Origin: Alphaproteobacteria bacterium
GTDB taxonomy: Bacteria; Pseudomonadota; Alphaproteobacteria; Micavibrionales; Micavibrionaceae
Reading direction: 5' to 3'
Assembly (NCBI GenBank): GCA_009995595.1
Contig: JAACPE010000002.1
Span: forward strand, 248,001-312,000
Length of the DNA stretch: 64,000 nt
Position numbers and translations under genes: made by a program. How positions within the stretch are numbered: the first letter of the stretch is position 1; each line of letters opens with the position of its first letter. Under the pieces are notes generated by a model. That model was given only the letters and a program-made list of their open reading frames with translations. It did not search any database and was not told where the DNA came from. Below are positions 26,689-33,922 of this stretch, piece after piece.

Positions 26689-27321
26689 TTAAGCCTTAGA
26701 TAGCGCGAGTTTGACACTTAAGGCAATTAAAAAACCACCGCAAAGCCGATCAATTGTTTTTGAAAAACGTAGAAAGCGTTGTTTTATGAGCCAATCGGTT
26801 AAAACAAACGAGACCGCTGTAAACCACAGAAAACATATAATCGCACAGGTTGCCGCGTAACCCACTTGAACAATCATTGGTGTTTCTGGCGTAATGAATT
26901 GCGAAAAAACGGCGAGGAAAAATAAAGTGGCCTTGGGGTTTAAGATATTAGTGAGCAGTCCATTATAAAAAGCCTGAAGAGGAGTCATTAAAACAGGATT
27001 TGCCCCCAAATCATCCTGAACCATTTCAAATCCTTTGGATCGCAAGGCCTTGATACCCATATATAGCAAGTAAGCGGCACCAACATATTTAATCAGATTA
27101 AAGACCAAAACAGATTGTGCGATAATTGTCGCCAGCCCAATCAGCGTATAGCCCGTATGAACACAAACACCCACAGCAAAGCCGAGCGCGGTCATCACGC
27201 CGATTTTGCGCGAGCCCATGATGGCGTTTTTTACCGCCACAACAAAATCAGGGCCGGGTGAAATAACAGCCAAAAAGAAAACCCCTGCAAGTAGAAGCCA
27301 GTTGAGCCAGAAAATATCCAT
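26689..27321 (-). CDS. LysE/RhtB family amino acid exporter
   Basis: Six-helix inner-membrane protein of 210 residues. The N-terminal LAVISPGPDFVVAVKNAIMG is the family signature. The substrate cannot be told from sequence; relatives export lysine, threonine, homoserine or leucine. It is inserted between lptA and lptB in the same direction, its start sharing one base with the end of lptA, so it is co-transcribed with the LPS transport genes. No functional link to LPS is known to me. Confidence 0.92.
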   Translation of the reverse strand: MDIFWLNWLLLAGVFFLAVISPGPDFVVAVKNAIMGSRKIGVMTALGFAVGVCVHTGYTLIGLATIIAQSVLVFNLIKYVGAAYLLYMGIKALRSKGFEMVQDDLGANPVLMTPLQAFYNGLLTNILNPKATLFFLAVFSQFITPETPMIVQVGYAATCAIICFLWFTAVSFVLTDWLIKQRFLRFSKTIDRLCGGFLIALSVKLALSKA

Positions 27322-28121
27322 TATTGCGCGCTTTGTGTTTTGTTAGAGCTAGGGAAGAAAACGCCTTTGACGCGCTGCCCACTTTTTTCATTGCCAAAAA
27401 TACGGCTGATTTTTGAAGTAAGATTTACAACCGCGCGGCTGCCTTCCAATGTATTGGGGCCACGTATAATTTTCACATTACCCGTTACTGTTGCCGTGTC
27501 TAGTAATGCGTCATAGACACCATTGTCACCTGTGAGTGTCTCAAGCGGGGTCACAATTTTCACATTTGTATTGGCTTCAATCTTACTCAGCGCATTTTTT
27601 CCCGATTCATTTTGAGAAAAATAAGCAGTTAATGTATTTGCGGTTAATGTATCGTCACCGCGCACTACTTTGGCATCTCCAATTGCGGAGGCTTTGCCAT
27701 TTATAGAGGAATATTCCATACGCTGCGTTGCTGTAATGACTTGGCCTGGAGAAGTGAGGGTTAAATTGTCTCCCGTTACAGTCGCAAGGCCTTGTTCAAC
27801 GTTGTAGACGCCTTTGTCACCCGTCACAGTATTTTCTGCATCAGAAATAATAACATTACCTGTTGCGGTGAGTTGCCATATTTCTGTGTTGGATGTTGCC
27901 CCTTCGCGGTAATCTGCGACAAGTTCACTGCTTTTGATTGTTGTTGTTCCTTGGGTCACAACAACATCACCGCGGGCAATATATTGTTGGTCTTTTTGAT
28001 GCCACTCAAGAGCCTGCCCTGCTGATATTTCTATCGGCTCATCGCCCGCATTAAGGGGGCCTTGGGCGTAAACTGGAGTAGTGATGAGGAGCAGAGCGAT
28101 TAGGCTAATTTTATAGATCAT
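27321..28121 (-). CDS. lptA: LPS transport periplasmic protein LptA
   Basis: Periplasmic bridge protein carrying LPS from LptC to the outer-membrane LptDE complex. A signal peptide (ISLIALLLITTPVYA) precedes OstA-like beta-jellyroll repeats (IEISAGQALEWHQKDQQYIA, GDVVVTQGTTTIKSSELVAD, and several TLTANTLTAYF-type strands). 266 residues, longer than E. coli LptA, as usual in alphaproteobacteria. Its first bases overlap the end of lptC by 11. Confidence 0.92.
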   Translation of the reverse strand: MIYKISLIALLLITTPVYAQGPLNAGDEPIEISAGQALEWHQKDQQYIARGDVVVTQGTTTIKSSELVADYREGATSNTEIWQLTATGNVIISDAENTVTGDKGVYNVEQGLATVTGDNLTLTSPGQVITATQRMEYSSINGKASAIGDAKVVRGDDTLTANTLTAYFSQNESGKNALSKIEANTNVKIVTPLETLTGDNGVYDALLDTATVTGNVKIIRGPNTLEGSRAVVNLTSKISRIFGNEKSGQRVKGVFFPSSNKTQSAQ

Positions 28122-28782
28122 TGTTATCTTCTTCGTTCTTTTTTGGTGGCGCGCTTGGTGTTAGGGTCAAGGTAGCAGGTCCTTTAAAGATCAAAACTTC
28201 TGTATTTGTGTCCCCGTCAAGACCTTTGGCTTTAATGTGGCCGTCAATACCTGTGATTTCAACATCTTTGTCAGAAAAAGCCTGTCCGTTTTTTAAATCA
28301 ATACGCAATTCTTGGGTTGTTAAAACATAGCCTGATTGATGCTTCAAAGTGACGTCTTTTTCTAAAAAAAGCTTCTCTTCTTCTTGCTCATAAGTGCCAT
28401 TGATCGCGTCGACATAAAGCGCTTGTCCATCTTTTAAAATCATATTGCCGTTTGGGTTTTCTAATTTAAGCAAGTTCGCATTTTCTTGATTTTGAAGCGC
28501 GCGCGTGGCGGTAACAGTGTAAGGGTTTAAATCCTTATCAATGCTTTCAAATTTGGGGTTCAGCAGTTCATTCTTCGCGAGATCTGTATTAGGAATAAGG
28601 CTGCGTTCATCGATTGCGATAATTTTATTGTCCGTTTCAGGCCACGTAATGACGATAATAGTCAAAGCAAGGGCGCTCAAGGGGAGCAGTAAACGCATAG
28701 CTTTTACAAAGCTTGTATAGCGCCGATTAATCTTTGCTTTTGGGGCGTGAAAGTCTATTTCTGAAAGGCGATTTTCACTCAT
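28111..28782 (-). CDS. lptC: LPS export protein LptC
   Basis: Inner-membrane anchored periplasmic protein that receives LPS from LptBFG and hands it to LptA. A cytoplasmic N terminus of about 30 residues, one helix (LLLPLSALALTIIVITW) and an OstA-like periplasmic fold (LPNTDLAKNELLNPKFESID, GTYEQEEEKLFLEKDVTL) are seen. 223 residues. Sequence conservation in this family is low, so the call leans partly on the neighbours kdsD, lptA and lptB. Confidence 0.9.
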   Translation of the reverse strand: MSENRLSEIDFHAPKAKINRRYTSFVKAMRLLLPLSALALTIIVITWPETDNKIIAIDERSLIPNTDLAKNELLNPKFESIDKDLNPYTVTATRALQNQENANLLKLENPNGNMILKDGQALYVDAINGTYEQEEEKLFLEKDVTLKHQSGYVLTTQELRIDLKNGQAFSDKDVEITGIDGHIKAKGLDGDTNTEVLIFKGPATLTLTPSAPPKKNEEDNNDL

Positions 28783-28791
28783 GGTAATGCG

Positions 28792-29811
28792 TTATGCCAC
28801 ACCCAGTTGAAGGCAATCTTGAAGACGTATCAAGCCAGAAAGATTTCCTTTTTCATCGGTCACAACGAGGCTGGTGATATATTGATTGGGGGTTTTTGTC
28901 ATGACATTGACCGCTTCAACTGCAAGAGCCGTTTGGGCAATTGTTTTTGGGTTTTTGCTCATGATATCAAGGACAGGTTTTTGCAAAAGAGCGCCGTCCA
29001 TATGACGCTTTAAATCACCATCAGTAACAATCCCTGTGACGGTCTGCCCATTATCAGAAATTAAAACACACCCTAAGTTATGTTGCGTGAGTAATACAAT
29101 TACTTGATCCATAGTGGCACTGGAATTAATGAGTGGTAATTCCTCTTTGGGATGCATGACCTCTGAAATAGGGATAAGACGTTTGCCGAGTTTACCGCCT
29201 GGATGAAAGACGCCAAATTGTTCTGGCGTTAGGTTCATTTTCTCAAGCAGCGCCACGGCGATGGCATCACCAAGCGCAAGAGTGACTGTCGTTGATGTAG
29301 TTGGGGCTAGACCATTAGGGCAGGCCTCTGGCATTTGCGGCGTAAGAAGCAAGATGTCCGAGTGACGCGCCAAGGCACTATTTGAATTGCTCGTAATTGC
29401 AATAAGCGGAATATTAAAACGGCGCGTATAGGTCATTAATGCCGCAAGCTCTGGCCCTTCGCCAGAGTTGGAGATCATCAGGACAACATCATCTTTTGTC
29501 ACCATGCCAAGATCGCCATGCGCCGCTTCGCCAGGATGCACAAAGAAGGAGGGTGTTCCTGTTGAGGCAAGCGTTGCCACTATCTTATTGGCGATATGAC
29601 CACTTTTACCAATCCCTGCAACAATAAGGCGGCCACGTCTTTGTTGTTTCATCTCATGGATTGTCTTAATCGCTTTGGTAAAGTTATCATCAAGCGTTTC
29701 AGAGAGTTTGGCCATGCCCTCTATCTCAGTTTGGATTGTTTTGCGGGCCGATTGGATGGGGTCGATCATGACTGTCTCTATTGTTTCTAATTGTTGCGCG
29801 GCGTTTTTCAT
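28792..29811 (-). CDS. kdsD: Arabinose-5-phosphate isomerase (KdsD/KpsF family)
   Basis: Interconverts ribulose-5-phosphate and arabinose-5-phosphate, the first step toward Kdo of LPS. The SIS domain (IVAGIGKSGHIANKIVATLA, MISNSGEGPEL, PTTSTTVTLALGDAIAVALL) is followed by two CBS repeats (MHPKEELPLI, MSKNPKTIAQ) that may bind regulatory nucleotides. 339 residues with normal domain order. Between rnd and lptC with gaps of about 10 bases, so part of the LPS operon. Confidence 0.95.
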   Translation of the reverse strand: MKNAAQQLETIETVMIDPIQSARKTIQTEIEGMAKLSETLDDNFTKAIKTIHEMKQQRRGRLIVAGIGKSGHIANKIVATLASTGTPSFFVHPGEAAHGDLGMVTKDDVVLMISNSGEGPELAALMTYTRRFNIPLIAITSNSNSALARHSDILLLTPQMPEACPNGLAPTTSTTVTLALGDAIAVALLEKMNLTPEQFGVFHPGGKLGKRLIPISEVMHPKEELPLINSSATMDQVIVLLTQHNLGCVLISDNGQTVTGIVTDGDLKRHMDGALLQKPVLDIMSKNPKTIAQTALAVEAVNVMTKTPNQYITSLVVTDEKGNLSGLIRLQDCLQLGVA

Positions 29812-29820
29812 AGCGTCGTC

Positions 29821-30432
29821 CTAATGCGAAAAGATATCCATCTCACCCCAGCCTAATAAATCAAGCGCGGCGCGTGTTGGGATGAAGTTAAAACATTCTT
29901 GCGCTAAATGCGTACGGCCTTCACGTTCCAACATCATGTCGAGTTTTTCTTTGACGGTGTGAAGATAAAGCACATCACTGGCGGCGTATTCGATCTGGCT
30001 TTCTGAGAGTTTATCCGCGCCCCAGTCAGAGCTTTGTTGTTGTTTATCAAGATTGATATCGGCTAACTCCTTACAGACACTTTTTAAACCGTGATGATCT
30101 GTATAGGTTCGCGCCAAACGCGAGGCGATTTTTGTGCAATAAACAGGGGTGCAATCAACATCAAGATAAGCTTTTAAAATGGCCACATCGAAACGGGCAT
30201 AATGGAAAATCTTTGTAATTTTATTATTTTTTAAGAGTGCCGTTAGATTTGGAGCGTCGTAGCTTTTGCGATCCATTTGGACAACATGCGCTGTTCCATC
30301 GCCGCTTGAAAGTTGCACAAGGCATAACGGGTCACGATGCGGGTTGAGCCCCAAGGTTTCTGTATCAATTGCTACAGAGTCTCCAAAATCTATATTTTGG
30401 GGAATATCGCCTTTATGTAGGGTAATCGTCAT
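29821..30432 (-). CDS. Ribonuclease D-like 3'-5' exonuclease
   Basis: DEDD-family exonuclease. Exo I is VAIDTETLGLNP, Exo II HYARFDVAILKAY, Exo III YAASDVLYLHTVK, so all catalytic acids and the Tyr of the DEDDy type are present. At 203 residues it lacks the HRDC domains of full RNase D, the short form usual in alphaproteobacteria next to the Kdo and Lpt genes. First gene of the minus-strand rnd-kdsD-lptC-lptA-lysE-lptB-rpoN run. Confidence 0.92.
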   Translation of the reverse strand: MTITLHKGDIPQNIDFGDSVAIDTETLGLNPHRDPLCLVQLSSGDGTAHVVQMDRKSYDAPNLTALLKNNKITKIFHYARFDVAILKAYLDVDCTPVYCTKIASRLARTYTDHHGLKSVCKELADINLDKQQQSSDWGADKLSESQIEYAASDVLYLHTVKEKLDMMLEREGRTHLAQECFNFIPTRAALDLLGWGEMDIFSH

Positions 30433-30664
30433 GGAAAATCTCTCTCTTTACGGTACGGCAAAAGCCCTAAAAGCCGTCTTTATGTCAAGATTTTTGTAAC
30501 CGAGCGTCCCCTAAAAGTCAAAACATTATAGAAAGGTCTAATTATTGAAACAAAACGGTATTTTGGGTTTATTAATCAATTTTTAAAATCTTTTGTTTAT
30601 TTTTGAGTAAGTTCGCTTCAAGATGTTGCAAGTGACTTAACATTTCACAAAGCAGTCAGTTCTT

Positions 30665-31492
30665 ATGAAAATCCTTATTATCGACCGTGATCGTTTGTCT
30701 TCGCAGCTTATGGTGTCAAAACTAAAAGCAGAAGGGCATAGTGTTGTCGAAGAAGCTGTAAAAAGCGAAGCGATTGACCGTATTGAAAAAGGCGAGCATT
30801 TCGATGTGGTCTTTGTTGATCCCTCGCCGATGAAGGATGCGCGCGCGATTATGCTCAATATTCGCCGTATGTCGCATCGCTATCCCTTTATTGTCCTTAT
30901 GGCCAATCAGGATGACCAGACTATTGATTTAACGGCAACGTTTGAGGCAGGCGGCAATACATTTATTCGCAAACCTATTGATAACTTAATTGTTGCCGAT
31001 AAGGTGCGTCAGGCGATGCATATGCGTAGTATGATCCAAAAAATTGGCGATGATTCAGAAGATTTCCCGAGTGCAGGCGGTGTTATATCAAAATCAGCCT
31101 TTAATCAGCTCTTCTTATCGTGCCTCGACCGCGGTAACCGCTATGGTGAGCTATCTTATACTTTAAGTATTGGTGTTGATAATTACAGCGAAATTGAAAC
31201 CTTAGATGGTAAATATAACGCCGAATACGTGTCTTCGAAGCTTGCGAGCCATTTGGTGCGTTTGCGCCGTCAGAGTGATATTATTGGGCAGACTGGAATT
31301 AACGAATACACCTTGTTGCTGATGCGTACGCAACACCCAAACGAAGCCAAAGATGCCGCTGCACGTTTTGCCCAGAACTTAGAAGAGCTTACAGATATAG
31401 CACCCTCACCAACGATTAAAGTGAAGATCTTTGTGCGTTTAACAAGTTTGCCAGATGGTACGACAAACCCAGAATATTTACTGGCAAAGTAA
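30665..31492 (+). CDS. Receiver protein with degenerate GGDEF-like output domain
   Basis: 275 residues. Residues 1-120 are a CheY-like receiver: acidic pocket IIDRDRL, phospho-acceptor Asp52 in VVFVDPSPM, and the conserved Lys in FIRKPID. Residues about 140-265 have the size and strand pattern of a diguanylate cyclase domain (LFLSCLDRGNRYGELSYTLS, VSSKLASHLVRLRRQSDIIG) but the signature reads TGINEYTLLL in place of GGDEF, so catalysis is unlikely. It precedes the polysaccharide-export genes on the same strand and may regulate them, which is inference from position. Confidence 0.8.
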   Translation: MKILIIDRDRLSSQLMVSKLKAEGHSVVEEAVKSEAIDRIEKGEHFDVVFVDPSPMKDARAIMLNIRRMSHRYPFIVLMANQDDQTIDLTATFEAGGNTFIRKPIDNLIVADKVRQAMHMRSMIQKIGDDSEDFPSAGGVISKSAFNQLFLSCLDRGNRYGELSYTLSIGVDNYSEIETLDGKYNAEYVSSKLASHLVRLRRQSDIIGQTGINEYTLLLMRTQHPNEAKDAAARFAQNLEELTDIAPSPTIKVKIFVRLTSLPDGTTNPEYLLAK

Positions 31493-31528
31493 AAAAGCCT
31501 TACAGAATATGTTAATAATTCGTTAATT

Positions 31529-31552
31529 TTTTATCCACAACTGTGGATAAAA
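31529..31552. promoter_or_regulatory. Perfect palindrome made of two facing DnaA-box sequences
   Basis: TTTTATCCACA (31529-31539) and TGTGGATAAAA (31542-31552), 11-base arms with a 2-base spacer. Each arm contains TTATCCACA, identical to the strong E. coli DnaA box. It lies about 25 bases upstream of the candidate -10 of the polysaccharide-export genes and beside the AT-rich run 31510-31530. There is no T-run that would make it a terminator. It may bind DnaA or be the operator of another dimeric regulator. Confidence 0.6.
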
Positions 31553-31554
31553 GC

Positions 31555-31583
31555 TAGCCAGCCTATGAAAACTGACCTATAAT
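31555..31583 (+). promoter_or_regulatory. Candidate promoter of the polysaccharide-export genes
   Basis: TAGCCA (31555-31560, four of six consensus bases) and TATAAT (31578-31583, perfect) separated by 17 bases. Transcription would begin near 31590, giving a leader of about 55 bases that holds the 23-base palindrome before the beta-barrel gene. Confidence 0.45.
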
Positions 31584-31598
31584 TTAATTTGATTCTAT

Positions 31599-31621
31599 TT
31601 CTTGAAAAGCCTTTTCAAGAA
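31599..31621 (+). repeat. 23-base perfect inverted repeat in the leader of the export locus
   Basis: TTCTTGAAAAG (31599-31609) and CTTTTCAAGAA (31611-31621) around a single C, ending 24 bases before the ATG at 31646. As DNA it is a good operator for a dimeric repressor placed just after the transcription start. As RNA it would need a strained loop, so an operator is the more likely role. Confidence 0.6.
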
Positions 31622-31645
31622 CTCACATTCAAATTGATTTAAAAT

Positions 31646-32980
31646 ATGCGCGTTTTTTATACCATAATACTGTGGACATTTTGTGTATTGTTTGGCGTTT
31701 TTATCCCGCATCAAACAAATGCACAAACTTTGACGCCTGTCTTATTGGAAGCGCCAAAAGCAATTGCCGACATCCGCCAAATCCGCCGTGAGCCTGACCA
31801 AGAATCATTGAAAATTGTTGATGAGCGCCTTGATCCAGCGCTACGCCCTGTGTCAATTCGTTGGCGCGGTTTTGAGATTTATCCGTTATTAAAAACATCG
31901 CAGACAATCGACAGCAATATTTTTGCCACTGAGGGGAATGAAACGAGCGATTTTATAACCGTGGTTAACCCCTCTTTGTTTATACAAAAAGAGTATGGGC
32001 GTCATAATTTCAGCTATCTTATAGAAGGGGATGTTCAAAAATATTGGGATAATTCTGATGAGGATAATCAGAATTTTAATACTAAGTTTAATGGTGTCCT
32101 TGAAGCACGCCGTGAATTGAGCTTCCCCTTTGAGATTGGCTACGCAATTGGCCATGAAAAAAGAGCGCAAAATTTTTCTACAAATTTCGCCAAAGAGCCA
32201 ATAAGATTTAAAACCTTTAATAAGGCTTTTGGTGTTTCATATGATCCAAACCGTCTTGGTTTATCGTTAGTGGGGCGCCACGACACTATTCGCTTTGATG
32301 ATAGCGAAAACACGGTTGGTCAGGCCGTTATACGTAGTGATGCAGATCGCGATGTTACAGAATTAGAGGCACGTGCCTCATATGATATTTTGCCAAATCA
32401 TAGGCCTTTTGTGTCTTTGACTTACACGGATACAGATTATCTGAAAAAAGATTTCCAAAATGGTGCTTTTTCAGGGCCAGAGCGTGATAGTAAAAGCATA
32501 GGGGCGCTGGCGGGTTGGGAACTCATTTATAAAGGCCTTGTTGAAGGATATCTCGGCGCTGGTTTTTCACGCCGTAATTATGACAGCAATGCAATTAAAG
32601 ATGTTAGCAGCGCAAAATTAGCCGCAAATATAGCGTGGAACTTTAATAAAAAAGCGACATTAACATTGGGTGTTCGCCGCAGTATAGCAGAAGATAATGA
32701 GGTTTTGTCAGGCATTGTGCTCACTCAAGGGCGCTTAGAGCTTGATTATGAATTTATGCATAACCTTTTCTTTAACGCTTTTGCCGATAAAGCGCTTGCA
32801 GATTTCAGTCAATCAACACGCGAAGATGACATATTATCGCTTGGAACAGGTTTGCGTTACATCCTGAACCCACGGTATTCAGTGTCAGGGCATTATGATT
32901 TTCAAGAGCGCGCAAGTAACGCGCCCGGACTTGATTACGATCGTCATCAGGTTATGATAAGGTTTAATGCACGTTTGTAA
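31646..32980 (+). CDS. Outer-membrane beta-barrel protein of the polysaccharide locus
   Basis: 444 residues with a signal peptide (WTFCVLFGVFIPHQTNAQT, cleavage likely after TNA) and long alternating beta strands to the last residues (HQVMIRFNARL, with a C-terminal strand). It matches the form of outer_beta-barrel family 2 (BBP2) proteins found in exopolysaccharide clusters. The following OPX protein lacks an outer-membrane part of its own, so this barrel is a good candidate for the actual polysaccharide pore. First gene of the locus, followed after about 200 bases by the OPX gene. Confidence 0.8.
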   Translation: MRVFYTIILWTFCVLFGVFIPHQTNAQTLTPVLLEAPKAIADIRQIRREPDQESLKIVDERLDPALRPVSIRWRGFEIYPLLKTSQTIDSNIFATEGNETSDFITVVNPSLFIQKEYGRHNFSYLIEGDVQKYWDNSDEDNQNFNTKFNGVLEARRELSFPFEIGYAIGHEKRAQNFSTNFAKEPIRFKTFNKAFGVSYDPNRLGLSLVGRHDTIRFDDSENTVGQAVIRSDADRDVTELEARASYDILPNHRPFVSLTYTDTDYLKKDFQNGAFSGPERDSKSIGALAGWELIYKGLVEGYLGAGFSRRNYDSNAIKDVSSAKLAANIAWNFNKKATLTLGVRRSIAEDNEVLSGIVLTQGRLELDYEFMHNLFFNAFADKALADFSQSTREDDILSLGTGLRYILNPRYSVSGHYDFQERASNAPGLDYDRHQVMIRFNARL

Positions 32981-33179
32981 CGATTTTTAAAATTTAAAAT
33001 TAACTATAAAAAGGGAGAGCTGTTGGGCTAAGCTATTGCGGAATATAAGAAAATTATATTTTTTATTGTGCATAAGTACCAAATGGCCTTATTATCATAA
33101 TTGTCTTGGTTTGATTCGCGGTCAATTCGTGGTTTAATCGCAAGTGAATAATAGATTTCTATGATCGGCTCTGATCTAT

Positions 33180-33914
33180 ATGTTTAAAAAGAAAAAAATA
33201 ATTGCGCTTTATATGATGACCTTGCTCATTGCATTTGGTCAATTTTCTGCATCTGTGTTGAATGCTGAAGATAATGCAAGTCCAGAAACAGTTGTTAAAA
33301 ACATTGCGCCCCAAGCTGGTGGTGATCCCACAATTTCCCGTGACTTTAAATATCATCAGGCCAAAGAAAGATTCGCGGCGCCTGAACAAAACCCAGAGCC
33401 TGAATTAGTATCAGGTATGCCAAACTTTGATGGCACTATGGCAGTTGATAATTTTAATGAATATATCTTGGGTCCAGAAGATCGTATTAAAATAACTGTA
33501 TTTGGTGAAGAAGAGCTCTCGTCTGATTATCGCGTAGGCAGTGACGGCACGATAGCCTTCCCTCTCATCGGCGATGTTAAGGTTGAGGGTCTGACTTTGC
33601 GCCAGACTGAAGAAGCAATTAGAGAACGTCTAAAGCAAGGTTTCTTAAAAAAGCCAAGTGTCTCTATAGAAGTATCAGAAAGCCGCCCTTTTTATATCTT
33701 GGGTGAAGTGCGTCGCCCAGGCAGCTACAATTACATCGCAGGGATGAATGTGCTTCAGGCCGTTGCAATAAGCGGTGGGTTTACTTACCGTGCCAACCGT
33801 AAAGCCGTAGAAATTCTAAGAGGGTCACAAGCGCCAGCAGAACCAATGACAGCGTCCACAGGAGAAACTGTGAAGCCCGGTGATATTATCTTCATCCGTG
33901 AAAGGTTCTTTTAA
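33180..33914 (+). CDS. Short Wza-like polysaccharide export (OPX) protein
   Basis: 244 residues with a signal peptide (IIALYMMTLLIAFGQFSASV). The poly-export domain runs from about residue 95 (YILGPEDRIKITVFGEEELS, VGSDGTIAFPLIGDVKVEGL) and one SLBB domain follows (FYILGEVRRPGSYNYIAGMN, LQAVAISGGFTYRAN). It ends right after the SLBB, at DIIFIRERFF, so it has neither the extra domains nor the C-terminal amphipathic helix by which E. coli Wza (379 residues) crosses the outer membrane. No lipobox is visible. The BY-kinase gene follows after 8 bases. Confidence 0.92.
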   Translation: MFKKKKIIALYMMTLLIAFGQFSASVLNAEDNASPETVVKNIAPQAGGDPTISRDFKYHQAKERFAAPEQNPEPELVSGMPNFDGTMAVDNFNEYILGPEDRIKITVFGEEELSSDYRVGSDGTIAFPLIGDVKVEGLTLRQTEEAIRERLKQGFLKKPSVSIEVSESRPFYILGEVRRPGSYNYIAGMNVLQAVAISGGFTYRANRKAVEILRGSQAPAEPMTASTGETVKPGDIIFIRERFF

Positions 33915-33922
33915 AGTAAGCT

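Noticed and set aside
31493-31645. Chromosomal or plasmid origin, from the paired DnaA boxes and AT-rich stretch
   Set aside because: Only two boxes are present, placed as one palindrome, with no dnaA, hemE, parAB or repABC gene near. Better explained as an operator or DnaA-linked regulatory site.
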